Source of the DNA: Shewanella phaeophyticola
Lineage (GTDB): Bacteria > Pseudomonadota > Gammaproteobacteria > Enterobacterales > Shewanellaceae
Length of the DNA: 64,000 nucleotides
Direction of reading: 5' to 3'
Assembly: GCF_025398315.1 (NCBI RefSeq)
Contig: NZ_JAODOQ010000001.1
Location: 4,698,606-4,762,605 of the forward strand
Each line of letters opens with the position of its first letter. Within the stretch, counting starts at the first letter, position 1. The notes under the pieces are model-generated. The model ran no database searches and had not been told where the DNA came from. It was given only the letters and a program-made list of their open reading frames with translations. The translations under genes were made by a program, and so were the position numbers. Shown piece after piece: positions 16,605-26,989 of this stretch.

Positions 16605-16963
16605 TATACCAATTCCACTAATTATCTGGTCATTCAGCGGGAATTCTGTACCTTCTAGGCAAGTAATAGGATTGTAGGCACAGTTGCCGACGACTGCATG
16701 GATGCAGGAGGTAGAGCAACGCAGGAGCAGTTGCCGACGACTGCATGGATGCAGGAGATAGAGCAACGCAGGAGCAGTTGCCGACGACTGCATGGATGCA
16801 GGAGATAGAGCAACGCAGGAGCAGTTGCCGACGACTGCATGGATGCAGGAGATAGAGCAACGCAGGAGCAGTTGCCGAGAACGACTATGTCTTCAAAAGG
16901 CCGCCTCGAATACCTCACTGAACATTTTCGCTAAAAGAGCAAATTCTAATGCGGATTGGTATA
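16605..16963. mobile_element. MITE-like element carrying internal tandem repeats
   Basis: Terminal inverted repeats TATACCAAT (16605-16613) and ATTGGTATA (16955-16963) bound 359 bases with no real gene. The outer parts (TTCCACTAATTATCTGGTCA on the left, GAGCAAATTCTAATGCGG on the right) resemble intergenic elements I recall from Shewanella. The centre is filled by the tandem array at 16681-16878. The right end stops one base before the stop codon of the next, minus-strand, gene. Confidence 0.65.
16681..16878. repeat. 47-bp tandem repeat, 4.2 copies
   Basis: Units start at 16681, 16728, 16775 and 16822, with a ten-base partial copy at 16869. Each begins CAGTTGCCGACGACTGCATG and contains GGATGCAGGAG and AGAGCAACGCAGGAG. 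Copies differ at a single base (GGTAG in the first, GATAG in the others). Units abut without spacers, so it is not CRISPR. Open frames across it are artefacts of the repeat. Confidence 0.9.
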
Positions 16964-16964
16964 G

Positions 16965-19900
16965 TTAACTGTTTTTTTCTTGGTTAAGTAACGCTAAACA
17001 ATTGATGGCGGTGAGCGGTTTGCTTAATAAAAAGCCCTGTACTTGATCGCATCCACCGTCGCGCAAGAAATTAAGCTGTTCTTGAGTTTCAACCCCTTCG
17101 GCAACCACATTAAGCTCTAAACTGTGGGCTAAGGTGATAATTGCGCTGGTGATCGCGGCATCATCAGGGTCTTCGGTAATATCGCGCACAAACTCCTGAT
17201 CAATTTTTAAGGTATCTATTGGGAACCGTTTTAAATAGCTTAAGCTTGAATAGCCGGTACCAAAGTCATCAATGGCAATCGTTAAGCCTAGGGCTTTGAG
17301 TTGAGACAGTACTGCGACAGAATCTTGTGGATTGCCCATAATCATTGATTCCGTTAGCTCAAGTTCAAGTGCGTGAGCTGGCAGACCTGACACGGCAAGA
17401 GCCACTTCGATGGTGGAAATAATGTCTGCTTTGAGCTGTCTGGCAGATAGGTTTACCGCCACTGAAATATGCTCAAATCCTTGGCCGTGCCATAAAGCCA
17501 GTTGGCAGCATGCTTGGTTAATGCTACCAATTGCCAATTTGATTAATCATCCCAGTTTCTTCCGCAAGCGGGATAAACTCTACCGGAGAAATAATGCCAA
17601 GTTCTTGGCTTTCCCAGCGAAGCAGCGCTTCTAAGCCGACGATTTGTTGTGTTTCAACATTGTATTTAGGCTGATAAACCAAGTGAAACTCATTGTCTTG
17701 TAAGGCTTTTTTAAGTCCAGCCTCAAGCTGGACATGGCGAGTGGCGTATTGATTGAGTTTTTCGGTGTAAAACTGGTAGTTATTGCGCCCAAGCGACTTG
17801 GCATGATACATGGCAGTATCGGCATATTTAATTAACGAAGTCGTATCGCTCGCATCGTCTGGGTATAAACTGATGCCTATCGACGGTGAAATGGTTAACA
17901 CTTTGTCGTCGAGCAAGAACGGCGTTTGGAACGCTTTTAAGACTTTTTCGGCAATAATGGTCGCGGCTTTTGTTTTAGCCACCCCTTCTAAAATAATGGT
18001 AAATTCGTCTCCGCCTAAACGGGCGACGGTATCGCCATCACGTACTGAATTTTGTAGACGGCTAGCAACGGCTTTAAGCAGTAAATCGCCGATGTGATGT
18101 CCCATAGAGTCATTAATATGTTTAAAGCGGTCTAAGTCTAAAAACAATAACGCAACCATGCTTTCTGCTCGGATAGCTTTGGTTAATGCATGGTTGAGCC
18201 TGTCTTGAAATAAGGTACGGTTTGGTAGACCGGTTAAGGGATCAAAGTTAGCTAATACCCGTAAATCTTCTTCTGCTTTTTTACGCGCCGTAATATCAGT
18301 AAACACCGCGACAAAGTGGCTGGTTTCGCCTTTGTTGTCGATCACTTGGTTGATTTCGAGCCAGGCTAGAATGCCACGACGATCTCGGGTTCTAATGTTG
18401 ATTTCCCCCGCCCAATGCTTATGCCTGAGTAGCTGAGTTTCTACTGAGTTATAAAAATCGCGTGATTGTTTACCCATGGTTAAAAACAAGAAGTGTTTAC
18501 CAACGACATCACGATGCTTAAAGCCGGTAATACGACTAAATGCAGGATTTACTGAGCGGACTTTGTAGTCTAACTCACCTACTACAACAGCTTCATTCAT
18601 ACTAAATAGCACTTGCGATGATAGCTTGAGTTCGTTTTCGGTCAACTTACGGCTGGTGATGTCTTTGTGGGTACCGGCCATCCGTATTGGTGTGTTTTGA
18701 CTATCACGCTCAACTACTTGGCCACGGTCTAATAGCCAGGACCATTGTCCGGGTTTAGTTTCAACCCGATACTCTGCTTCAAAAAATTCAGTGTCACCAT
18801 TTAGGTGGTCGTCAAGCAGTTGTTCAACTCTGGGTTTGTCTTCTGGGTGAACATTATTGGTTAGCAATTGGTCTTTTAAAGATACATTGGTCGGTTCAAC
18901 CATATTGGTTCGATATACTTTGTCATCTTTAATATTCCAGTCCCACATGCCATCACCAGATGCCCATAATGCAAGTTTAAGGCGTTCTTCTGAGGCGCGA
19001 ATATTCGAGTCAAACTCGCGCTGCTTAGCGAGTTTCTTTTGTCTTGATAGCAATAACCACAACACCATTAATAACCCTATGGTGCCGTATAATACATAAG
19101 CCCAAACGGTCATATAAACCGGTGGTATTACCGAGACTTTGACATTAAGTGTATATTGACTGAATTGGTTGGTACCCAGTGCATGGCGAACCATTAAAGT
19201 GTATTCACCAGGTGATAAGTTTGTGTAAGTAATGTGGTTACCTTGGCTAAGGTTACGCCACTCGTTATCAAGACCGTCTAATTTATAGCTGAATCGACTT
19301 AAACCAGGGTAGTTAAAGTTGAGCGAACCTATCTCGAAGGTGATGACTTGTTTCTCGTAGGGCATATCAATTTTAGGCGCGTGACTCAGGTCGAGAATAG
19401 GGTATGAGGTTTCACCAATGGTGTACTTAGTGAGTGCGAGTTTGTTTTCTGGGCGCTGACTCGGCACTTTATCAGGACTAAAATGGTTTAAACCTTTAAT
19501 CCCGCCAAACCATAATGAGCCGTCTTTTTCTTTAAATTTTGCAGCGCCATTAAATTCGTTGGCTTGCAGCCCTTCAAACACGTTGTAGGCAATAAAGCTT
19601 TTTTTACTTGGGTTAAAGCGCGATATTCCCGAGTTGGTACTTAACCATAAATTATGCTTATTATCTTCTAAAATGGCATAAATCGTATTGCTGCTGTTGT
19701 CGGCATTGACATCCATTCGTTCAAATTTAAAGCTACCATATTCAACGGTTAGCTTGTCGATACCGCCATGGGTGGCCACCCAAAAATCGCCATTTTCAGT
19801 TAATAAAAAGTCTCTTACTCGGTTATCGCTTAAGCTATAAGCATTGTCAGGATCGTGGGTTAAAAAATTGAGTTGTTGTTTTTCTGGATCAAGCCTAACA

Positions 19901-21477
19901 ACGCCGCCCATGGTACCTAGCCAGAGAAAATCTTGACTAAAATGCAGGGTAATAATTTGATGTTTATATGGCGAGTACTCAGATTGAAAACCAAAGTTAT
20001 AGGCCATCATGCGGCCGGTGTGTTCTGAAATAAAGTACAAGCCTTGGGATGTGGCAATCCATAAGCGATCTTTGTTATCGAACACTAGACTACGAATTTG
20101 CGTGTCGGCGCGAAATTGCTCGTTGGCCGGTTGTACTTGCTCTAAGTTATTATTGCTGTCTAAAGTAAATAACCCTAGGTTGGTGGCAAACCACAATAAA
20201 CCTTGCTTGTCTTGCACAATGTCGTGCACAGTTAATGCAAGGTGCTCAATAGGGAGTGAGAGCTTATTGGCAAAGAGCTCATTGATATAATAGTAATTGG
20301 CATCGTGCTGCTTTAAATATTTTACACCGACCCCATCGGTACCAATCCACAAGCGCTGCTGTTTGTCACGAAATACCGAGCGGATCATGTTCGCCATTCC
20401 GGGTGAGCCTGTTTGATAGTCGTAATAATGGCTAAAAAATTGTTGGTTAAGATTGAGTTTGTCTATGCCTGAATAACCTGTACCTATCCATAAGGTGCCG
20501 TTGGGATCGAGCATTAATGTTTGCAGAGTATTGGCACTAATGCTGCTCAGTGCTTGTGGGTTGTGTTTGTATACAGAACTCACCCATTTTCCATCAATAT
20601 TATCGAGTTTGAATAAGCCGGTATTTTGCCCTATCGCAAAAATTTGATTGGCATTGACTACGGTAAAATCGGTAATACGACGATTTTCAGTGTAGTTATT
20701 TCCGCGTGACCATATTAGCTCTCTTTCATGAGTGTCGAGGTTATAGCGCCAAATTTGATTGTCTATAGCCAACCATACCGAGTAAAGCGAACTGGATTTT
20801 ATTTGGTTGACGCTCATGTTGGTGGGGATGTCGAGGCGGATAATGGTGTTACTGTCAATCGCAAATGTGCCGTGTGTTTCAGTGCCTACCACAATGTACT
20901 TGTTATCAACATTGGCAAGACTGGTGATATCCGCAATAATATTGCCACCTAAGTTTACCGGGGTAATTTTTCCGGTTTTTAGCGGTAATAAGTAAAGCCC
21001 TGCATGCGTTCCTATCCATAAGGTATCGCCAATCATGGATAAATGAGTGATTTGCAGGTCTGCTAAGCCCTGTTCTTGCTTATATTGGGTAAACTTTCCG
21101 GTGGTGAGGTTGAGTTTGTTTAGGCCGTCGTTATAGGTACCGACCCATAAATCGCCGTCGGGAGATTGCAAAATATCGGTAATGAAGTTGCCCGATATAC
21201 TGTTGCTGTTATTTGACTTTTTTAAATACAGATTGAAGTCGACGCCGTTATAACTATGAAGGCCGTCTTGAGTGCCAATCCATAACATACCAGCGCTGTC
21301 CATCAATAGGCGGGTGATCGAGTTTTGGTTAAGGCCACCTTCAGTATTAAAGTGCTCAAATTTTACTTCGGCGAGACTATCATTCGCATTTGCTTTTTGC
21401 GCTGAAACCGACAATGAAAACATCAATGTCAGTAACATTAACCACTGTGTTAAATGCTTAAATGCACGAAAATTCAA
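16965..21477 (-). CDS. Periplasmic-propeller sensor with PAS, GGDEF and EAL domains, one deletion-type frameshift
   Basis: About 1500 residues. Signal peptide (MNFRAFKHLTQWLMLLTLMF..VSAQ), then repeated two-component-regulator propeller blades (SITRLLMDSAGMLWIGTQDGL, LWVGTYNDGLNKL and so on), a Y_Y_Y domain near residue 730, one membrane helix (VWAYVLYGTIGLLMVLWLLL), two PAS/PAC segments, a GGDEF domain with intact RLGGDEFTIIL, and an EAL domain with EALLRW, IDDFGTGYSSLSYLKRFPID and VAEGVET. It should sense a periplasmic signal and make and/or hydrolyse c-di-GMP. The frame breaks near 17530 between GMINQIG and AIGSINQACC; about eight bases seem missing between two GGC triplets. Both halves are otherwise intact. 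Confidence 0.9.
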
Positions 21478-21688
21478 ATCTCACCTTTATACATTTCAAT
21501 TAGAAAGACAACATACATATTAACGGTATATTAACAGGAAAACTGTTGATTAAAGCCCTTAAATTCAATTACTCACAATTTACCAAGTGATTGCGTTCAA
21601 TAAGGTTAATATTTATGCATAAAAACTGACAGCTTTATATGCGATACGCAATCGAAATATGCATTTTTACATGATTTTGATGGGGATA

Positions 21689-22597
21689 TTATTTTTGCTG
21701 TTGATGTTGTTGAATAATATCTTCAATGAGTTGGTCTTTGTCTAACCACAATTTATTAAGCCAACGTTGAAACTCGACTCGTGTCTCTGGCTCATTAAAG
21801 TAAGTATTGGCATCAACATGGGGAACCGGTAATACGTCTACTCGCATAACAACTTTACTGGTTTTACCATGCATCACATTACTTAACACACGCTCTGAGG
21901 TTTCTGGATAGACTAGGGTGATGTTGAGTAAATTGGTAAATTGTTCGCCCATGGCTGATAACGTAAAGGCAATACCACTGGCTTTGGGACGTAATAAATG
22001 TTGATAAGGTGAGTTTTGGCGTTGGCGTTTTTCTTCAGTAAAGCGACTGCCTTCAACATAGTTGATGATTGATGTTGGCGTATGCTTGAATCGCTCGCAA
22101 GCTTTGCGGGTTGTTTGTAGATCTTTGCCTTTTAGTTTTGGATTTTTTTTGAGTTTCGCCGGGCTGGTGCGGTTCATAAATGGCATGTCTAATGCCCAAC
22201 AGCCTAGGCCTAAAATCGGCACGTATAACAGCTCTTTTTTCAGAAAAAACTTTAACATCGGAATATGGTTACGCAGCAAGTAGGTTTGCGCGGCAATATC
22301 AAAACCACTGATATGGTTACTGATTAATAAGTACCAGCCGTTTGGATCGAGCTTATCTAACCCGCTGACATCCCATTCAATATTTGAAATTAAATATAAA
22401 ATCCCGCCATTACACGTCGCCCATGCCCACATAAAGCGGTTCATGACTTTTGTTAGCACTCTGCGTACCGCGATAAATGGCAACAGTAACTTAATGATAC
22501 CGCCAATCGTTATCAGTGAACCCCATAAACTGGTATTAATGATCAGCAGGGTTGAACTGATAATAAACAGCAACAGACCGGGTAAAAACGTTAGCAT
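21689..22597 (-). CDS. Lysophospholipid acyltransferase (PlsC/YihG family), second of a tandem pair
   Basis: Predicted 302 residues. Two N-terminal hydrophobic segments (MLTFLPGLLLFIISSTLLII) are followed by the acyltransferase HX4D motif in NHISGFD, then LGLGCWALDMPFMNR and VEGSRFTEEKR, the glycerol-phosphate-binding type motif. E. coli YihG has the same layout. It acylates lysophosphatidic acid or a related lysophospholipid at the inner membrane. Its start is six bases after the stop of the upstream paralog, so the two form an operon. Expected activity is inferred from motifs; acyl preference cannot be read. Confidence 0.88.
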   Translation of the reverse strand: MLTFLPGLLLFIISSTLLIINTSLWGSLITIGGIIKLLLPFIAVRRVLTKVMNRFMWAWATCNGGILYLISNIEWDVSGLDKLDPNGWYLLISNHISGFDIAAQTYLLRNHIPMLKFFLKKELLYVPILGLGCWALDMPFMNRTSPAKLKKNPKLKGKDLQTTRKACERFKHTPTSIINYVEGSRFTEEKRQRQNSPYQHLLRPKASGIAFTLSAMGEQFTNLLNITLVYPETSERVLSNVMHGKTSKVVMRVDVLPVPHVDANTYFNEPETRVEFQRWLNKLWLDKDQLIEDIIQQHQQQK

Positions 22598-22603
22598 GAC
22601 AGG

Positions 22604-23500
22604 TTATACCTTGTGGTTAACTTTGTCGGCAAGCGTTTGTAACTGCTTGTCTTTGTTTAACCAAATCTGATTTAGCTGCTCTTGAAAGCTAATTTTGAAC
22701 TCGCGATCTGTTAAGTAATCTCCGCGCATTGCTTGCGGAATGTCACTGATACTCACATGCACATGAACGTCGTTTAATGCGCCGCAAATGTATTGCCAAT
22801 AACTGGGTACATCTTCGGGGTAATAAATAGTGACATCGACTAATTTATGGATGTGTTCGCCCATGGCTGATAATGCGAAAGCCATGCCGCCCGCTTTGGG
22901 TTTTAATAGGTGTTTAAATGTCGACTGTTGTTTGTCGTGTTTGGCCTGGGTAAAACGCGTCCCTTCAACAAAGTTCATGATACTGACAGGCTTGGTTTTA
23001 AATTTTTCGCAGGCCTTACGAGTGATGTCGATATCTTTTCCTTTTAATTTTGGATTTTTACGCAGTTCAGCTGAGCTGTAACGGCGCATAAAAGGAAAGT
23101 CTAGCGCCCACCAAGCTAATCCCAGTACAGGCACATAAATCAATTCTTGTTTAAGGAAAAACTTTAAAAATGGAATTTTACGATTGAACACCCGCTGTAA
23201 AATCAGAATGTCGACCCAAGACTGGTGATTGGCGATAACCATGTACCATTCTTGCTCAGAAAACTGCTGATCGCCTGTGATGTGAATGCGCATAGGGTGG
23301 AAAATAGCTTCGACTATGTTGTTGACGCTGATCCATGCTGTTGCACAGTTATCAAGAATGTAGCTACAGCTTTTTTGAAAAATGCTAATTGGGATAAGCT
23401 TAAAGACACTAAACACCAAAATGGGAATAGTCCAAAAAACAGTATTCAATACATAAAAAATGAAAGCTAAACAGCCTTTAATTTTTGAAAACAGCGACAT
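22604..23500 (-). CDS. Lysophospholipid acyltransferase (PlsC/YihG family), first of a tandem pair
   Basis: Predicted 298 residues with AGGAGAG before the start. Hydrophobic N terminus (LAFIFYVLNTVFWTIPILVF), then NHQSWVD (HX4D), KFFLKQELIYVPVLGLAWWALDFPFM, and VEGTRFTQAKH. It closely parallels the downstream gene along its full length, so the pair arose by tandem duplication followed by divergence; the downstream copy has ISGF in place of QSWV inside the HX4D motif. In E. coli a yihG gene lies just past dsbA, so this is a partly conserved neighbourhood. Confidence 0.88.
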   Translation of the reverse strand: MSLFSKIKGCLAFIFYVLNTVFWTIPILVFSVFKLIPISIFQKSCSYILDNCATAWISVNNIVEAIFHPMRIHITGDQQFSEQEWYMVIANHQSWVDILILQRVFNRKIPFLKFFLKQELIYVPVLGLAWWALDFPFMRRYSSAELRKNPKLKGKDIDITRKACEKFKTKPVSIMNFVEGTRFTQAKHDKQQSTFKHLLKPKAGGMAFALSAMGEHIHKLVDVTIYYPEDVPSYWQYICGALNDVHVHVSISDIPQAMRGDYLTDREFKISFQEQLNQIWLNKDKQLQTLADKVNHKV

Positions 23501-23579
23501 TTTTCTCTCCTATTAAACGGAGAGCCATGTTACTCGTAGTCGAGGTATTGCTCAATAAATACAATAATTAAAATCGACT

Positions 23580-25103
23580 TTATTGCTGATTTAGTTTGGC
23601 CAGTAAGCGATCCATTGCTCGATAACCAAGTGCTTGGGCAATATGTCCACGCTCAGTTGTAGTTGATTGTTGTAGGTCTGCAATGGTACGCGCAACCCTT
23701 TGTATACGGTGAAAACTGCGTACCGATAAACCTAAACTCACCACACTTTGTTCTAAAAACTCTAAGTCTTGTTGACTAATATTACTGTCTTGTTTTAACT
23801 GTTTCGGAGTTAATTCGCTGTTGAGTACGCCCGCGCGGGCTAATTGACACTCTCGTGCATGTTTAACACGCTTGGCGATATCGACACTGGTTTCACCGGG
23901 TTGATGTTTTTGGGTTAGGGTACCCGAGGGCAATTTGGGTACATCAACCGTTAAATCAAATCGGTCTAAAAACGGCACCTGACAATCGTGATAAATAACG
24001 TTGAATTTGATCTGGGGTTGAACGGGCACGCTCAGTATCACCGCAGGGGCTAGGATTCATGGCTGCAATCAGTTGAAACCGGCTTGAAAAAGTCAATTTA
24101 GCTGCTGCGCGCGAGATTTCAACTTGGCCGGTTTCAAGAGGCTCACGTAAACAGTCGAGTACTTTACGAGGAAACTCAGCGATTTCATCTAAAAATAATA
24201 TCCCCCGGTAGGCCAATGAAATCTCTCCCGGTTTGGGGTGGCTGCCACCACCAATTAAGGCAATAGATGAACAAGTATGGTGTGGTGAGCGAAAAGGGCG
24301 ATTAAGGAAGTTATGCGGTTTGATGTGTAAGCCTGCTACCGAGTGAATGGCGGCTACTTCAATGGCTTCATCGTACGTCAATGCCGGCAGCAGCGGGATA
24401 ATTCGGTTAGCTAACATGCTTTTTCCGGTGCCTGGTGGTCAAGAAAAAGTAGGTTGTGATTTCCGGCTGCGGCAATTTCTAATCCCTGTTTTGCTTGATA
24501 TTGGCCAATCACATCACTCATGCATAATAAGTTGTCAGCGACTGGCGATTCGTCTATCCACTCTGGCTGGGTGTCGAGTAATGGCAGTTGCGCTTGACCA
24601 TGTAAAAATGCGGCCAGATTTTGTAAGTGCGCCACAAAGTAACTGTGGTGATAACCCACAAGTTCAGCCTCGTGGCGATTGTCGATAGGCATAAAAAAAT
24701 GGTGTTGATCATTACGCGCCGCAATAATGGCAGGTAACAAACCTGTGCAAGGCCTAACTTGTCCAGATAAGGCTAACTCACCCACAAATTCACATTGGTG
24801 TAAGGCTTTGGTTGGCACTTGATTGGATGCGGCTAAAATACCAATGGCGATGGGCAAGTCGTAACGGCCACCTTGTTTAGGCAAATCGGCTGGCGCAAGG
24901 TTAACGGTAATGCGCCGCTGAGGAAATTCAAAACCGGCATTGATTAATGCTGATCTGACGCGCTCTTTGGCTTCTTTAACTGAAGCTTCGGGTAACCCCA
25001 CTAAATTAAATGCGGGTAAACCATTACTTAAATGCACTTCAACGGTCACTTTAGGGGCTTCTACACCACAACTTGCTCGAGTAAACACACAGGCTATCGC
25101 CAT
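23580..25103 (-). CDS. comM: ComM / YifB AAA+ Mg-chelatase-like helicase, two frameshifts
   Basis: Branch-migration helicase that helps integrate DNA during natural transformation. Start ATG 25103 (MAIACVFTRASCGVEAP) has AAGGAT upstream. Blocks are VGLPEASVKEAKERVRSAL, APADLPKQGGRYDLPIAI, the Walker A region, Walker B GILFLDEIAEF, and SVRSFHRIQRVARTIADL near the C terminus. The frame breaks inside Walker A (about 24440; LFLDHQAPEKAC replaces LFLGPPGTGKS, one base lost) and again near 24000 (LSG-AVF replaces LSG-PFLDRFDL, one base gained). Both breaks are at Gly-Pro. The three frames together give a full-length protein of about 508 residues. Confidence 0.92.
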
Positions 25104-25240
25104 TAACAAAATCCTTTTGTTTGAATAATATACAAATGAAGGGATGCATACAGTCTAGCAGTGGTGACTTTTTTTGCAGATTTTATGGTTTTAACGTCGG
25201 TATAATAAGACAAAATATAAACAATATTGTTAACTAATCC

Positions 25241-25270
25241 TTGGTTATCTTCCCGCTATTTGAGTAGAAT
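25241..25270 (+). promoter_or_regulatory. Putative sigma-70 promoter for paeA
   Basis: TTGGTT (25241-25246), an 18-base spacer, and TAGAAT (25265-25270). Transcription would begin near 25277, exactly where the first arm of the leader stem starts. Confidence 0.45.
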
Positions 25271-25276
25271 ACGCGC

Positions 25277-25610
25277 GCTATTTGAAGTGGCAGCAGCGCA
25301 GGTGGTGTGTGTAAACCACCAAGATTATAAGTGGCGGTCACAAAACATGCTCAAATAGTCGCTCGCTTTTCACTTAAACACGCTACTTTTATCCTGGCGT
25401 GATTAGCCTGTAATGATTGTATTAAGCTTATACGGCGCGCCCTGCATTGTATGACTTTTACAGCAGTGACCAGCAATGTACCGCAATCATGTTAACCATG
25501 GCCTTAAACCGAATTACTGTTCTTTGTTGCGAAACAAAGTTAACTGCTTTACTAGCGATAAACGCTAGCCATTATTCCTGAGTGCTTTTAGCCTTAGGTG
25601 AAGAGAATGT
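25277..25610 (+). promoter_or_regulatory. Long structured 5' leader of paeA, riboswitch or attenuator candidate
   Basis: About 330 bases without a reading frame. CTATTTGA (25278-25285) pairs with TCAAATAG (25351-25358), closing a domain that contains GGTGGT / ACCACC (25301-25320). Further hairpins CTTTGTT-GCGA-AACAAAG and TAGCG / CGCTA lie just before the start codon. I cannot match it to the yybP-ykoY, M-box or any other riboswitch I know. Given the gene product, sensing polyamine or metal would be reasonable, but this is inference. Confidence 0.45.
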
Positions 25611-26918
25611 ATGACTATTACTGATAGTTTTTTAATTATTTTGTGCCTCATTGGCATTAGCTGTTTTTTTTCGATGTCAGAAATTGCCCTGGCAGCATCT
25701 CGTAAAATCCGCCTGCAAACCATGGCAGATGAAGGTGATTTACGCGCCACTAAAGTGTTGAAGCTGCAAGCTCATCCAGGCAGTTTTTTTACCGTGGTGC
25801 AAATTGGTTTAAATGCGGTGGCCATTATGGGGGGGATTGTCGGTGAGTCGGCCTTTCGGCCTTACTTTGAAGACATACTATTACCGCTATTAGGCAGTGA
25901 ATGGGGCTTACAACTGAGCTTTGTGTTTTCATTCGTCACGGTCACGTCGTTATTTATTTTGTTTGCTGATTTAATGCCAAAACGCATTGCGATGGTGATC
26001 CCTGAACAAGTGGCAGTTACCTTTGTGATGCCCATTGTGCTCTGTATTACCGTTTTAAAACCCTTTGTTTGGGTTTTTAATGGTTTGGCTAATGCAATTT
26101 TTAAACTATTACAGGTGCCAACGGCACGAAATGATCAAGTTACCCACGATGATATTTACGCCATGATGACTGCCGGAACAGAGGCGGGTGTGATGGACAA
26201 AGGTGAGCAACAAATGATGGAAAACGTGTTTGAAATGCAGTCGGTGTCAGTGACATCGGCCATGACAGCACGTGAAAGTCTAGTGTATTTTTTACTGCAA
26301 GACACCGAAGAAGACATTAAGCAAAAGATTGCCAATAATCCCCATAATAAGTTTTTGGTGTGTGATGGTCAGTTAGATATGATCAAAGGCTTTGTGGATG
26401 CAAAAGAGTTGCTTATACGAGTCATTAATGGTGAAAAGATTACCCTTAAAGGCAGTACATTAGTGCACAACTGTTTGATTATTCCCGACACCTTAACCTT
26501 GTCGGAATCGATGGAGTATTTTAAAAATAATCGTGCTGATTTTGCAGTGGTAATGAATGAATACGCCTTAGTGGTTGGCATTGTCACCACCAATGATTTG
26601 CAAAGTGCAGTAATGGGTGCCTGGTCACTGCATGAAAGCGAAGAGCAAATTGTGGCTCGTGATGGTAACTCTTGGTTAGTTGACGGGGTAACACCGATTA
26701 CCGATGTGATGCGGGCATTTCAAATTGAAGCATTTCCACAAAATCAAAACTACGAAACCATTGCCGGTTTTATGATGTATATGCTGCGTAAAATTCCAAA
26801 GCGTACCGATTTTGTAAACTATGCAGGGTTTAAATTTGAAGTGGTCGACATTGACTCTTATAAAGTTGACCAATTACTTGTAACGCGTATTGATACTGAT
26901 TTACCGCCATTGCCTTAA
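25611..26918 (+). CDS. paeA: PaeA (YtfL) polyamine export protein, CNNM/CBS family
   Basis: Predicted 435 residues. The N-terminal DUF21/CNNM membrane domain has three or four helices (FLIILCLIGISCFFSMSEIALAAS; FTVVQIGLNAVAIMGGIVGE; SFVFSFVTVTSLFILFADLMPKR). A cytosolic CBS pair follows (VTSAMTARESLVYFLL; TLTLSESMEYFKNNRADFAVVMNEY), then a CorC_HlyC domain with EEQIVARDGNSWLVDG and ending QLLVTRID. The pattern follows E. coli YtfL closely, which exports cadaverine and putrescine under stress. In E. coli ytfK and ytfL are neighbours; here they are 11 kb apart. ATG 25611 is preceded by AGGTGAAGAG. Confidence 0.88.
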   Translation: MTITDSFLIILCLIGISCFFSMSEIALAASRKIRLQTMADEGDLRATKVLKLQAHPGSFFTVVQIGLNAVAIMGGIVGESAFRPYFEDILLPLLGSEWGLQLSFVFSFVTVTSLFILFADLMPKRIAMVIPEQVAVTFVMPIVLCITVLKPFVWVFNGLANAIFKLLQVPTARNDQVTHDDIYAMMTAGTEAGVMDKGEQQMMENVFEMQSVSVTSAMTARESLVYFLLQDTEEDIKQKIANNPHNKFLVCDGQLDMIKGFVDAKELLIRVINGEKITLKGSTLVHNCLIIPDTLTLSESMEYFKNNRADFAVVMNEYALVVGIVTTNDLQSAVMGAWSLHESEEQIVARDGNSWLVDGVTPITDVMRAFQIEAFPQNQNYETIAGFMMYMLRKIPKRTDFVNYAGFKFEVVDIDSYKVDQLLVTRIDTDLPPLP

Positions 26919-26989
26919 GGCGCTTAAGAACCAAAATAGAGATTAAGGTTAAGCCGCTGTGTCTCTTGAAAACGGCTTTGTTAACCTGG

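Noticed and set aside
16681..16878. CRISPR-like array of regularly spaced repeats
   Set aside because: The 47-bp units abut each other with no variable spacers and no cas genes; it is a tandem repeat inside a MITE.
16965..17537. Stand-alone 190-residue EAL protein
   Set aside because: It begins in the middle of an EAL domain and continues the upstream 1317-codon frame after a short deletion; no ribosome-binding site supports an independent start.
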